Of a DNA stretch of 64,000 nucleotides, positions 12,501-26,000 are shown piece after piece (the stretch's first letter is position 1; each line of letters starts with the position of its first letter). Made by a program: the position numbers and the translations under genes. Source of the DNA: Catonia carolina (Eukaryota; Arthropoda; Insecta; Hemiptera; Achilidae); assembly GCA_035578175.1 (NCBI GenBank), contig JAQMRL010000006.1, forward strand, positions 31,558,893 through 31,622,892. Reading direction: 5' to 3'. The notes under the pieces are model-generated. The model saw nothing but the letters and a program-made list of their open reading frames with translations, was not told the DNA's origin and did not search any database.

Positions 12501-13310
12501 ACTTATTTGTTCATCTATTCTCTAGCTAAAAATAATATGGTATTATACCCGTTTGTTGTCTAGTTGCTACAAAATTTATATTTGAAATTCATTTTTTAGT
12601 TATTAGAAATTAACAAATTAATACTTAAAAAGAAAATAAATGGAAATTATTTTCATGTGTAATCTTAAGTAGAAAAACAATGGAAAAATTATTAGTAATA
12701 AAAGTACTATTACTCTTGCAGAATTATTTCGTGAAAATAATTTTAATTGTACATTATTATATAACGTATAGTAGGTCTACATAAGAAATACAGTGCATAG
12801 AAATCGCGAGTTCTCGAAGTAACAGACATTACTTTAGAATAATAATTTATTTTTATGTAAAAATGTATTATTCGTACCTTTTCTTGGTAAAAATAAGTCA
12901 TTAGCTACGGAGAAAGCTATAAATAAATGATAATGGGAGCGGCAGAAAGATCTGATGGTTTTTGTCATTATATGATGAGTGAGTGAGTGGTGGGAGGGGG
13001 TGCGATAATGAGCCTGCATGATGCCATTTGTAGTCATGCAAATGTGTTCAGGTTAATTTAATTTAAATACTCGTAACAATAGGGTTTAAAAATAATCACT
13101 GTAGTTTCTAAGGTAACTAAAAATATTTCATTTAAATTTTGTATCTGATAGGTGAAGAACGTAAGATGTTATCACAATATTTTGTAATTTTATGAAGTTT
13201 TGCAATAATATTTCACAATTTATTAACGAAATTTGTCTGACATTTAATTCTTGAACATAATCTTGTTACGAAGGTGATATCATTCTCTAGCCTGTGTTTA
13301 GGGTTCAACT

Positions 13311-13353
13311 CTATACATATAGAAGTAGGTTGGAGGGTTATCTATATGTATAG
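13311..13353. repeat. Hairpin, 13-bp stem
   Basis: CTATACATATAGA and TCTATATGTATAG separated by 17 bases. Confidence 0.7.
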
Positions 13354-14139
13354 GGATTGGATTGGTTAAACCTAGTCCAGCAATAGATTTTCATCCAACC
13401 ATCAACCTGCCATCCAGTGCCAAGAAGATTTAGAACAAGAAGATGGACTACAAAAATTGTAAGCATCAATTCAACTTTGTAACATTTCAAGGAGGACGAA
13501 ATTAGACAAGAACTATTCGACAAGCAAAAAGAAAGAAGAGGATTAAAATATGTAGTTGGACAAGGCATTGGAGAGAAAACTGCGAGGTCATGAGAGAAGA
13601 GGATGAAAATATGGTACTAGGGTTGACAATTCGATCCAGTGGTCTTATTCCAGGAGGGGAATGATGTTACCTTCTGGCAAGATTCTAACAAAAACAATAT
13701 TAGTTATTTTTATAAATTAGATAAGAAATTTAAACAAAGGAAAAATAAGCATGATTACACATATGACATATAACATCAAGGTATTTTACATTGATTGTCT
13801 ATTTGTACATTAATAATAAATTAGTTGCTGAGATACTGAAGTACAATATTTCATGCAGTTAAATTATTTCGCAATTAAATTAGTTTTGTTTTTAAATAAA
13901 GTTGAATTTCAATATCTAGTACTTATTCAATTTTTTCTTAAGTTATTTACATGAATCTTTTCAGAATTGTATTTTATACAAATCTAATTAATAAAAGATA
14001 CCCCTTAATTTACAATTTAGAAAAGAAATTTCACGTTTGACAAAAATGCATTATTTTAGCCCCAATTCTAGTACTTTACATGAGATCTTTAAAACTGATG
14101 AAGGTACATTACTGGGACTAATTTTATTCAATTTATCAG

Positions 14140-14345
14140 GTGAAAATACCCAAGAAACCATCAGATTTGTCTATTTATTGCAACCTTAAAAGTATCTACA
14201 TGGTTTCATTTCACCGAGGGTACAGAGTTCTCGTCAAAATCTTTGACCCTGGATAACTCACTAATGAAGCATTTTCAGGCCTATGTTTGTATAAACACTT
14301 TTTTTTAGCTATTGAATAAGCTACCTAGAGATTACCGTGTGAAAG
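14140..14345 (+). repeat. Dispersed repeat shared with 33390-33590
   Basis: Two diverged direct copies (ATAACTC(A/G)CTAA, AAGCATTT, CTATGTTT(G/A)TA, TTTTTAGCTAT). No coding sign; class unknown. Confidence 0.6.
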
Positions 14346-15081
14346 TACTATCAATTTAATTACTTTTGTTATTATTTTTTATAGTAATGTATTTTCATTT
14401 ATTCTTACAAATTACACATACTTACCGTTTCATCTGTAATTTATAGCTATTATTTATAAAATGAGCATTACATTATAAAAGACAGCTGTTACCATATAGT
14501 AGTGCATGAATATTTACGACTGACTGATATGATAAGTATAGGCCTAATAAGGGGAATTTTATTGAGTGTTACATAGACTAAGGAAAGATTGTAATTGCTT
14601 ATTATGGGAGTGCCTGGTTACCAAACGACCATGTGTGATGTCTGGTGCAATGTTGCCAAATTAGTGGACGTCAGAGATGCGATAGTTCAGTTTAAATATA
14701 CATGTAAAAAATATGTGGCAACTTACACTACTGCATTCTACGGGGGAAACTGTACACTAATTCTATTCACTCTGATATCTCATTGACATCCGTGACAATT
14801 TTCTAACAAAATTTGAAAAAAAAGTTATTTTTAGAGATGCAAGGTTATTGACTCTCTTATCAGCTGACCTGAGAGAGTATTACAAATAGAGAATGTAACG
14901 ACTGCAATATCTTGCACTGAAAGCCAGTTTTGTGAAGATTGCATTGCGGCGTCCAATATTCAAGCATCAAAGTAAATGTAAATCGACAATAGTCGATGCG
15001 ACAGGGATAGCGAACCAAATATATATATTATTTTATCAAACATCCTATGTAGGATTATAAACAGCCGTATTATTAAAAATT

Positions 15082-15685
15082 GAAATATATACATTTCTAA
15101 CCACCAGAATACGGTAACAGAAAACACTTACCAATGTTTATAGCGCTTTCGTGTATCTTGTACCTACGCTTTCGTGTATCCTACTTCTACCATGGTAGAT
15201 AAGGAATAGTCGATTCTTATATCTAAAACAGTCTTGCCAGTCTTTTAAAAAACAGTTTGCAGAACACTATTCAAACTATAAAAAAGGAAACCGAAAATTC
15301 TCCAATGTAACTGAACACAAGATCAAAAATAAACATACTATGTCAAATATAAAAAATAATCTAGAAATATTAGAAACGAATAACAGACAAAATGAAATTG
15401 AAATTTTGGAAAAATATTATATTTATAAATACAGTAACAGGGAAAAATTAATGAACACACAGATTGAATATGACAATCAACTGATAAGTTGGCAAGACTG
15501 TTTCAGATATAAGAATCGACTATTCCTTATCTACCATTGTAGGAGTAGAAAGTTTTAAATTTTGATATAAAAATTTTAATTTACTGAAGATGTGTACAAG
15601 ATACATGAAAGCACTATAAACATTATTAAGTGTTTTCTGTTACCGTATTCTGGTGGTTAGAAATATATATTTGAATTTCAATACA
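15082..15685 (+). mobile_element. Penelope-like element fragment between inverted terminal arms
   Basis: Arms 15082-15242 and 15492-15685 are inverted copies (shared GGTAACAGAAAACACTTA and inverse). The loop keeps an open frame, 15243-15558, resembling the C-terminal end of a GIY-YIG endonuclease domain of Penelope-like elements. Inverted terminal repeats are a known habit of this class. Confidence 0.6.
15243..15558 (+). pseudogene. Penelope-like GIY-YIG endonuclease C-terminal fragment
   Basis: Reads FKKQFAEHYSNYKK at the start, then NKHTMSNIKNNLEILE and LEKYYIYKYSNREKLMNTQI. The EH, NKHT, LEIL and LEKYYIYK spacing matches the end of the GIY-YIG domain in Penelope-like retroelements. The reverse transcriptase part is absent. 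The first in-frame ATG is at 15340, but it is not a true start. Confidence 0.55.
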
Positions 15686-15867
15686 TATAATTATCACAAA
15701 AATTTTTAGATGTTGTAAACAATTTAATATTTAGTTCTGTATGAGAGTAAACTGACTGTACAACATAACCTGAGTGAGGGACGAAGTATTGTGTGCATGC
15801 TGTTAGCCATCAGATAATTTTTACTAACTGCTAACAACAGGCTAACATTATTAATAATGTATAGAGC

Positions 15868-16133
15868 GGACGCCAAATAAGCTTGCCAGTTTTCTAAAGT
15901 GCGCAGAAGGTTTATTTTGGTAATGGTGGGTATCAGTGCTGTACCAGTTGTGATCAGTCACGTTGTTCTTGCAACATTTTGTATCAGCTAACCTGAAAAT
16001 GTTTTCAATGTCGGTAATAGATAATAATTTACATCGTTCAGAACATGTGAGGCAGTTCAGTACTAAGACACAAAATCTACCGAGTGAATCCAAACTGTTC
16101 GTGCAGCTACACCAGCAAGCTTATTTGGCGCCT
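15868..16133. mobile_element. MITE of unknown superfamily
   Basis: Inverted ends CGCCAAATAAGCTTGC (15871-15886) and GCAAGCTTATTTGGCG (16115-16130), 16 bp perfect. No clear target duplication and no gene inside. Confidence 0.65.
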
Positions 16134-16651
16134 ACAACCTTTAATAATCACAAACAATGAGTTAAGTAAAAGAATTAATGAGTCTTATTCTCTTAAATAT
16201 GTTACTGTAGTTTTTGTTTAAGGGAAGACTGTACTTTGTATCCCGCCAATATTAAATTTGCGATTTTTAGGTACATTTTTCACAAGATTGGTAAACGATA
16301 GGGAAATGAAACTTTAGTACTTGTAGTTGTCGGGTTACTCGAGCTGCTAACATTTTCACAACTTAATCCGTAAACCATAAGGTTAAAAAGTACAGATAGG
16401 GAATAGCATAAAATTTTTACAATTTTTTTTTACGGTATTTTACATATTAATCATTTTTGTAGCTTTTGAGGAAGTCATAAAAGTGCCGGAATATGTGAAT
16501 GTACAAGATAAATAACTGGTAAAAATTTTATGGTTTAATGGTTTCCTAGAAAAATTAACTAAATGTTAAGGATTTAAAACTAATGTTTTAAGGATTTGTC
16601 ATATAGTTTTTTTATACAAAAAAAGAACATGATATACATAAAAAATGTAAT

Positions 16652-16685
16652 TTTTATTAACAATATTTACACTAGCATTTTTATT
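16652..16685 (-). terminator. Coq8 candidate poly(A) signals
   Basis: Two AATAAA hexamers on the minus strand (16680-16685 and 16652-16657), 45 to 80 bases past the Coq8 stop. Sequence match only. Confidence 0.5.
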
Positions 16686-16729
16686 AGAAATTACTACACA
16701 TACAAAAATACAATACCATTGCTTTTTAA

Positions 16730-17005
16730 CTACCCGAATTTGTATCCATCATAAACATTCAGGAATAATTTCCTACAGTTCATCTTCACTTTTAATTTTG
16801 AGCATAATAAGAAAACTCCTGACAATTTACGATGTAATGAATAAATTTCTTCCGGTGGTGGACATAATCTATGCGTTAATATCGTAGGGACAAGTTTCTG
16901 AATTCTTTTAGTAGTATCCTGTTGACCGAAATCAAAATCACCTGCACCTTCTCTAAATACTTCACCTAGAATCATTACTGTGTCCACGTGCGCATCCTCC
17001 ATCAT
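16730..17005 (-). CDS. Coq8: Coq8 coding exon 10 (C terminus, stop)
   Basis: 91 codons plus stop, [20 protein letters not shown] through [18 protein letters not shown] and a tail ending YDGYKFG, matching the conserved COQ8 C terminus. Acceptor ATGTTTTAG. The first residue is Met by coincidence; this is a spliced exon, not a start. Confidence 0.93.
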   Translation of the reverse strand: MMEDAHVDTVMILGEVFREGAGDFDFGQQDTTKRIQKLVPTILTHRLCPPPEEIYSLHRKLSGVFLLCSKLKVKMNCRKLFLNVYDGYKFG

Positions 17006-20000
17006 CTAAAACATAATTCATTCCAATGCAAAATAATTGTCAAATATTAAAGCAATAATGATTCACAATACTCTTTATTGAAAATAACTTTTTTTAAATA
17101 TATCAAAATTTACTATTTTCATCATTTGTGTAAAACTGTGTTAATTATTAAAATTTAACTTCATTTAAATTTATACACTTTTTATGCGAGACATTTTTTT
17201 GTATGATGCAATCACATTACATTGGTTTTTGGTGTTCATTATTACTATTCATTTTGTTTTCAACAATTATTACTTCAATTGTTTTTATATGCTCTGAATT
17301 TTGTTAATTTCATTTTTCAATGGTTGCTTGTTATAAGCAAGATTTATTAACGTTGTTATAGAAAACATTTGTTATTATTTTTTATTAATTGCATGTACAC
17401 AGTTTAAATTTTTATTTTTTAATTCAATTGTATAACATAATTTTTTGCTAAAATAATTCCTTTTGTGCAATGCAACTCAATGTTTTTGTATGTTTTTCTA
17501 ATATCTATGCTAATACTTGATATAATGTGTATGTTGTATTTTATCTTACTAGAACTCCCATTGTAAGACCATACCTACCATCTGTTAGTATATTTTATTG
17601 TTAAATTAATTTTTGGATTAAATTTGTGGTATATATACGCAGTCTTAAAGTGCAATGCATTTTAACAATTTCATGCATGTTACATATTGTTAATTTATAT
17701 TCTATAATGCTTATTGTTTCTTTTACTGGCGTACTGGTTTCACCAGATGGCGATAATAAGCAGCACGGGGCCTTTCAAGCGGTGGTTTGTAGTCGTCGTG
17801 ACGATTGAGGGGGTGGGCGACACCGCGTGTTGTCCTCCAGCAGAGACTTCTTCACTCGTAGTCGTGCATCGATAACAGCAGGTTCGTGCTGCTTTGTACA
17901 ACACTCAGCTGAGAGACTACCTACCGGGGTTCAACAATCCTCACTGCAGCGAACGATGATGTTCCCGGTTTGTCGCCGAGCAGAAGCAGCTTTTCTCTTA
18001 CAGGGTGATGGGTCCTTTATCGGAGTCTAGTAGCCAATTGCCAATGGTGGATATCTGGTCAAAGCTGTGAAATGGCAGTCGGGATTAGTGGAGCACTCTT
18101 TTAAAGCACCCAGAATGCTATGGTGTGGGCGGTTACTAGCCCTCCGACATAGGCCCCTATCGGCTTCCTTCTTCTCAGTATGTCTGAAGCATTGAAACTG
18201 TCATCGTTGCCCCTTTGATTATGTAAAGTACTCTGAGCTAACAACGCTTCAGTCATGCTGACAAGAAGGAAGCCGATAGGGGCCTATGTCGTAGGGCTAG
18301 TAACCGCCCACACCACAGCATTCTGGCTGCTTTGAAAGAGTGCTCCACTAATCCCGACTGCCATTTCGCAGCTTTGACCAGATATCCACCATTGGCAAGT
18401 AGCTACCAGACTCCGATAAAGACCCATCGCCCTGTAAGAGAAAAGCCTGCTTCTGCTCAGCGACAAACCGGGAACATCATTGTTCGCTGCAGTGAGGATT
18501 GTTGACCCCCGGTAGGTAGTCTCTCAGCTGAGTGTTGTACAAAGCAGCACGAACCTGCTGTTATCGATGCACGACTACGAGTGAAGAAGTCTCTGCTGGA
18601 GGACAACACGTGGTGTCGCCCACCCCCTCAATCGTCACGACGACTACAAACCACCACTTGAAAGGCCCCGTGCTGCTTATTATCGCCATCTGGTGAAACC
18701 AGTAAGCCAGTAAAAGAAACAATAAGCATTATAGAATATAAATTAACAATATGTAACATGCATAAAATTGTTAAAATGCAGGCACTTTAAGACTACGTAT
18801 ATATACCATAAAATTAATTTTATAACAATAAAATATAAAATATACTAACAGATGGTACGTATGGTCATCTTACAATGGGAGTTCTACTAAGATAAAATAC
18901 AACATACACATTATATCAAGTATTAGCAAATAGATATTAGAAAAACATACTAAAATGAAGATGCATTGTATAAAAGTAATTAAATCTCTCATAGAATGGA
19001 ATTAAAAAATATTAATATGAACTTTGTGGGCATACAATTTAATACAACAAATTATTTTAACAAAAAATTATCTCAGAATGAAACTGAAAAAATAATTTGT
19101 GGGCATACAATTTAATACAACAAATTATTTTAACAAAAAATTATCTCAGAATGAAACTGAAAAAATAATAAATTCCATGGACTTGGTGAACATATAAATA
19201 AATTAAATACAACAAAATGTAATATGTAATTTAATGTAAAGGATGACACACACAAACAAGTTAACATTGTCTATAGTTAGATATGAAGAAAAGTGAAAAG
19301 GGAAATTTTATGTGATGTTAGGTAAAATTTGAATGGTTGTAACACTGTCTACCTTTGATATTGGCTATATAAGAAAGACAGCATATAGGGGATCCATTAG
19401 ATCCGGGTGGGCGGGCCACACACAAACAAATTAGCATTGTCTACTATTAAGATTGCTTAATAAAATATTTGTTTCTAGAAATACAAACATTCTTGAAACA
19501 AATATTTTATTAAATATTAGAAACCAGATTAGCAATCTAAATAAGATTTTATTAAAATAAAATATCTAAATAATTATTTTATTAAATAAATTTATTAAAG
19601 TTTATAAATTAATTTAAAACTTTAAATTATTTTATTCTTAACATATTTTATTTATAAATAAAATATATGTGTAGAGAACTGTAGGATTAAATAAAAAAAA
19701 ACCTGTAACAACTGTTACAGGAAATGAAGCCATTACACACATTTTAGTTTAAAAATAAATCCTTATGATGCATCCTGCAGCTCTTGAAATTAATTCTATT
19801 TTATATAATAAATTTCACTAACCTTTCTTAAGCTGCCTTAACTTTTATTTTCACGTACATGTGTTTCAGTGGATCCACCATCAACAGAGTTTATAATATC
19901 ATTCAAACTAAAAATTTTTATTTAAAATCTTGATTGATGAACATCTTTTAAAAATTGATGTTACATCTTCAGTAATTGTATAAATGAAAATACTTTTTTT

Positions 20001-23000
20001 TATATACAAGTGACTGCAGATGTAACATCTAAAGATTTTAAATAAAAAATTTTAGTTTCAATGATATTATATAGTCTGATAATGGTGGATCTACCGAAAC
20101 ACAATGTAAATGAAAATAAAAGTTAAGGCAGCTTAAAAAAGGTTAGTGAAATTTATTATATAAAATCGAACATGCTATTTTGTTTAATCTCTTTTAAAGT
20201 TTAACATTATTTTATGTATTGAATATTCTGTTCATGTTTGCAGCCACCAAAGATCACCGGGCAGTAATTTGTAGTTGGAAGAATGTTACGAACATCAATT
20301 GAAGAAGTTTGGTTGTAGTTGGGAGAATGTTACGAACATCAATTGAAGAAGTTTGGACCATCAGTGTCACAGTTATCTGATGTCAGCAGCAGTTTTAACA
20401 ATTATATCATTATGTAATGAACAGTTCTTAAAATGTAATTTTACAAAATGTTTTCACTGCTTTAATAAAATAAAATAAATTTTGAACCAATTAAAATATA
20501 TCGTTTTATTATCACAATTCTTTCCTTTCTATTTGTATTATGATTTTAATTCAACTGTACTTAAATTTCCTGAGCATTCAGTAAAAAGACTGAAAAATGC
20601 TTTTTTCAGTGATAACTACTGTTAATATTTATAAGATCTACAGTGCTAAAGCATTTTTGTTACCCAAAGTTAATGACGGCACAATTTTGCGCAGATGCAA
20701 GTAATAAAAATGTTAAATCACTATTATTATGCAGCTATGTTGTTTTTAGATCACTTCTCATGTCATTTTGGTGAGTGTTCTATCTATGATATGAGTGTCT
20801 GGTAATATGAAAATACTCTATGGAATAAGAAATATCTTAATAAAATGTTCATTAAACTAACGTTGATTTTACTAAAATTTGACTTTGAATTTAAAACAGT
20901 AAACAGGACCTAAGGTATTGGATAAATGATTTAAAGATCTCAGAAAGTATATTGAGAAAACTGCAACAAACCGAGTAAACTTAATGAACCAAACGAGATT
21001 CAGACAACTAATTACAGACTTTAAGAGCTGCATGAAGAACAAAAGCAGAACACCGGGCGGACAAAAGAAATGAGAAAAGCCTACAGTGAAAAAATGCTGA
21101 GAATGTGGGATAGAAGAGTTCCCAAAAACGTCTTTGTCACATCACGTCAGGGCCGTTGAATAAGAGAAGGGCTATCTCATTACTATTATGTTTATACTCC
21201 CACTTCGGTACTCGCTGGCGGAGGGGGAGCCAATGCCATGACGTCACCACTCTTGACAACTCAATTGTTACTAGCGGTTTCATAATTATAAACACCCAAG
21301 TTTGAACACTTGCATCATCAAAATGATGAATTGGATTTCAACATAGGTTACACCAATATTTAGCTCATTTTATTCTGCATTGATTTATAATAGTCCTATA
21401 TTTTTTATATTGTTTGAAAATTGCCTTATCGAGATAGGAAGACAAAAAGACCTGGTTTTTTTGCTACCGCAAAGATTTTCATGCGTTTACATATAACTCA
21501 AAAAGTATTTGACCAACAAGTTTGAAATTTTAACACAACATAGCGAATTATATTTTTACCATGAATAACAAAATTTTAAAAATGTACATTACTTCAGAAT
21601 TAGCAATATTCAACAAGAATTAACAGTATTCTGAACCCTTGCTATCTCGGTACCGCTCAATCGTTCGGCACGAGCAAACTATTGTTTTATTCAGTGTGAA
21701 AAATGTATTAATAACATGAACTATTGATTGGCCAATGTTGTAGAATTTTTAAAATTTTGAAAAATAGACTTTGCCATGGGGTGGGCGGTACTATACATGT
21801 TCCTAGGCTATAAGAGTGATATCCTGTCAGACTGCCTACCTGATAGCCCTCTCTTACTTTGTAGGGTGCATAGTGTATAAAGTACGTAACAAGAATCTAA
21901 CACTAAGCGCCTAATCGAAAAATGTCCCTTCCAGTAACAGTGACAAATGGGTTTAAAGCTCTTTTCCACGGAGATTTGACTGTGCCAAGTAAATCTTGGA
22001 AAAGAAACAGTGGATGAGTTTGAAATTGTTTTTGCATCACTCCATGGTGAAAATGATATGTACAGTGTCCGAAGAGGAGTCATTAAAAAAACTCCGAACA
22101 AGACTTACAGAAAAATTTCTAAATCTGTGCCCACAAGCTACTATTAACACCTACGCTAGATCAAGGACATTTATTAGGATTAGGCGATTTAATGAAAACA
22201 AATCAAACTATAGAAACTGCATGAACAAAGCTAAGAAATGGATACATTCAAAAAAATAATACTGTTGTTAGCGTTAATTCATATTTCTTATGTAAGATTT
22301 TTAATTTAATCCTATTTATTTATTTTGTTTACAATCTCTTCGTAGATCATATTCATCTTTAGAATAAGACTAAGTATTTTACGCAACCCAAAATGTTTTT
22401 GTCACATATTGTTTTTAGAATGTCGTATTATTTATGCATTACTGCTATCTATTGTTTTATAAATAATTTTACAGACATTGCTATTAATAACAAAGTATAG
22501 ACATTTATTCTTAATTAATTAGGCATATTTTAAGATGAGTAGCTGAGAAAGTATGTGTGTAACCACAGTGTAGACAGAGCAGTGATGTCACAGCCGAACA
22601 GCTGTAGAACTTTTTCAAGCGCCATGAGACAGCTCTTCTCTTATTCAATGGCCCTGACCTCACATGGTTAAAAGTTGGCTCTATACGAGAAAAAACTAAT
22701 TTTGATGAGCTTATTTAAAAATGTACTTGTAACAAGCACTATAAATCCTACATACAATGGGCAATTGAGTTATAATTTTTCAGTAACTTCAAGCACAATT
22801 AATAGGTCTAGTGGCTAAGAAACTCCATTTATAGATAACTTGCAACCTTTAGACAACAGGAAGTTTCTAATATATTTGTTAAAAGACCATACAGTCATTT
22901 TAAATACATCCTTTTCATATTGTACATTGATGCACGATAACAATATGTCATGTATCAGTGTACAGGAAAAGTTGTGAATACCAGCTCAGATACAATAAAA

Positions 23001-26000
23001 CATTTTTAAAAACCAAAAATATTTTTTTACTTAGGTATAATGTAGTTAGCAATTACATATACATGCACAAATGATTACAGAAAAAATAAGGACACACCTT
23101 TGATTCATATCCTGTAAGGAATTTCATTTTTCGTGATAATTCAAGAACTCTTTTTCTATCTCCATCAGCTGCAGCCTTTATAACGTTAATATATTCATCA
23201 ATGAATTTCTTGTCATATGAACGGGAAGCTCCAAAGTCAAGTAGAATCAACTGAAAGTAACACAATTTCATTAATAATTCAAATTTATCTAGTTTTCAGT
23301 TTTTCATTATAAAAAATCTGGTGTGAAACACTCACACAACTTTCTCTTGCCAATACAAATAATAAACAATAATCCTAACAGTAGAAATAAACAAAAAACT
23401 AACCTCAATAAACATAACCTAATTTTAATCATGAGTGAGACACAAAATGACAATCGACCTCAGTTTGACTTAAAAATACGGAAAATCATTCTTTCGCGCT
23501 AAACTAGGCTTTGTAGAGAAAAATGCTCTCAATAAAAGTTGTAGATCTTTTAATGTCCTATAAATTTGATTATATACACTTTTGTCGTGAAATGCATACT
23601 AAGATTGAAATCTTAAAAAATCAATTTTTCACACTTTTTCGTGAGAAAAAAAAACAGAAAATCGCTAATTACCGCTAAACTAAGCGTTATACCAAAAAAT
23701 GTTTGAAATAAAAGTTGTAGGATTTTAAGTTCTCTACAACTTTTATTATATAAATTTTTGCGCTAAATTGAACATTAAAACCGTAATCTTAAAAGAAAAC
23801 CAGGCGATTTTAAAAAAAATCCGAACCAGTTTTTGAGAAAATTGCAAAAAAGTGAAAAATTACATGAATAAACTACTACTTCCGGTTGACCGATTTTGAT
23901 GAAAATGTTTGTGTCGGGTCCAGTAGTGGTATGTAACTTAAGTTTCAAGTTCGTACGATGTTCCGTTCTTGAGATATTTTGTATACACAGACACACACAC
24001 ACACAGACCAATCGCTAAAAACATGTTTTTTGGGTTCAGGGGATCTGAAAACGTGTAGATCCGGTGAAAAATCGAGATGAAAACAATACTTTCCTTCCAA
24101 TTCATATAGGCAAGAGAAAGTAAAAATTATTAATTTTCTTAACTTGATAGAATTAAATCTTTACTTCAGTCAGGCATGCCAAATCTAAAGTAGACCAATC
24201 ACAACTTCTTTCTTCCTTTGGTTATCCTTCAACAAAGTTGACCACAGCTAAACAAGATATTTATTCTCAAAGTTTGTTACTATAGTTTTCAAACTAGTCA
24301 GTAAGCCAATAGTCACACTTCATTCCACACATAAACTCTGATATTGGAAATAGCATGAAGAAGGTAGGTGGGCAGCCTCCTTAGCAGCTTCATTCCAGAG
24401 TCTACCAGCTTGACTTGGGACCCAGAAGAAAGCGATACACCTCTAAAAATTTTGTGTTTAACTTCTGACTTGGCCCATAAGTTAATCAGACAGATATGCT
24501 TTTGATATTGTAAATTAATATATTAAAATACAAGAAAATTAATTATTGACAAATTCATAATTAAATCTACTATTTGATTGTAGAGAAATGTGGAATATAT
24601 TTTACAAAAAATAAATAAATTTTGAGAAAATCAAACCAGTAACGTAAAGCTATTTAAACAAATTTTGGTTTGAATTGTCAAGAGATAAGCCCCTGTAAAA
24701 CTATTTCTAAATATCACATCACAAATAAATCCTTGGTGAAGATACACCTTTTATAACATGCGACACTTAGGTGAGAATGTTTTTTATTTTTTACAACAAA
24801 TACGGAAAATTCTTCCTGACTTTAAATACAACTAGTCTTGACTAATGAACATTTCTTTTTTGATCTTAAACTACTTGATTACAAAGAAAGATATAGTACC
24901 TAAAGATGGCTAAACACTAATTGCTAGCTTGAAAAGCATCCATCATCAATCTTTTTGTGCAAGTATTGAAATAGTATAAGTCATGCTTACGCAAGTGAAA
25001 TGGAACAAGAGTACCACCTGGCACTTGTACAAGGGCTGGGTGAAGCAACAGCTTTATGAAACTACATACTTTCAATTGCAATCTCCAGGGAAATGGAAGT
25101 TCCACTCAGTCACCAGCTTTCAATATTTTAGGTTTCAGCGATAGCTAATTTTTAATAATTAAAAATTCAAATTTTTAATATTTTGTCACGTGTCTCAAAA
25201 TTGTATAAGAAACAAAATTATATGTTGTAATATATTATTTTTAAAAAAAAACAAGGGTTCCACTTATGTTCAAATATATAATCACTCTTTCTAGGACCTC
25301 ATAAATAGCATGGCAGGTTTCAGGAGCTACTTAATATTTAACTCAAGGGTCTGTGGTGAATTTATACTCGAATATTTGACGTCTTCATAACTCCTTCTGG
25401 TTGTAAGAAATCATAATGTTGCTGTTAATCTTTCGTGGGGGTTATAGCTTGTCTCATGATTGTATCCTTTTTTTAATTAAAGGTGTTAAGAGTGACAAAA
25501 GATTCAGATAAGTTTCTTCGTTTATTTTGAGATAATTATGCCAATCAAGCGAATATATCTTCATTTCATTCAGTAAATTAATACAAGAATATGTTTTTCT
25601 TTTCATTAATTAACTATTACCCTTTACCCGGACATCACATTTCTTCTTCACATTTTCCTCTGGACACAGGAAAAAGCATCATCATCATCCAAGCTTATCA
25701 CGACGCAAACTGACGCTTGTCCAACACATACTTGTATCGTGTGGTGTCGAAGAAAAATTTTCCATGCTCGCACATAACGATTGATCACGCAAGCTTGTCA
25801 AGCTTGCAGTTACATATGTATGTCACCTTAAGACTACTCTTATGTTCCACCTAAAGTATGTCAAACCAGGTCAAAGGTTATCTGAAGCGACCGGTTCGAG
25901 TTATTAAGAAATAATGCAATGATTCAACATTTGTATCAATACACAAATTATTAAAAAATTTAGTTACCTGTTTAGATTCAGGATTATAAAAAAAATTGGA

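Larger units (their letters stand above)
12501..15081. other. No gene recognised
   Basis: AT-rich intergenic DNA with one dispersed repeat (14140-14345) and one hairpin (13311-13353). The open frame at 14595-14786 has no recognisable motif. Confidence 0.5.

Noticed and set aside
16730..17005. Intact 91-residue single-exon gene starting MMEDAH
   Set aside because: It is the last exon of Coq8; an acceptor directly precedes the ATG and the protein continues from exon 9 in phase.
18284..18466. Open frame in the right arm of the large palindrome
   Set aside because: The partner arm does not keep the frame, and it matches no known protein.
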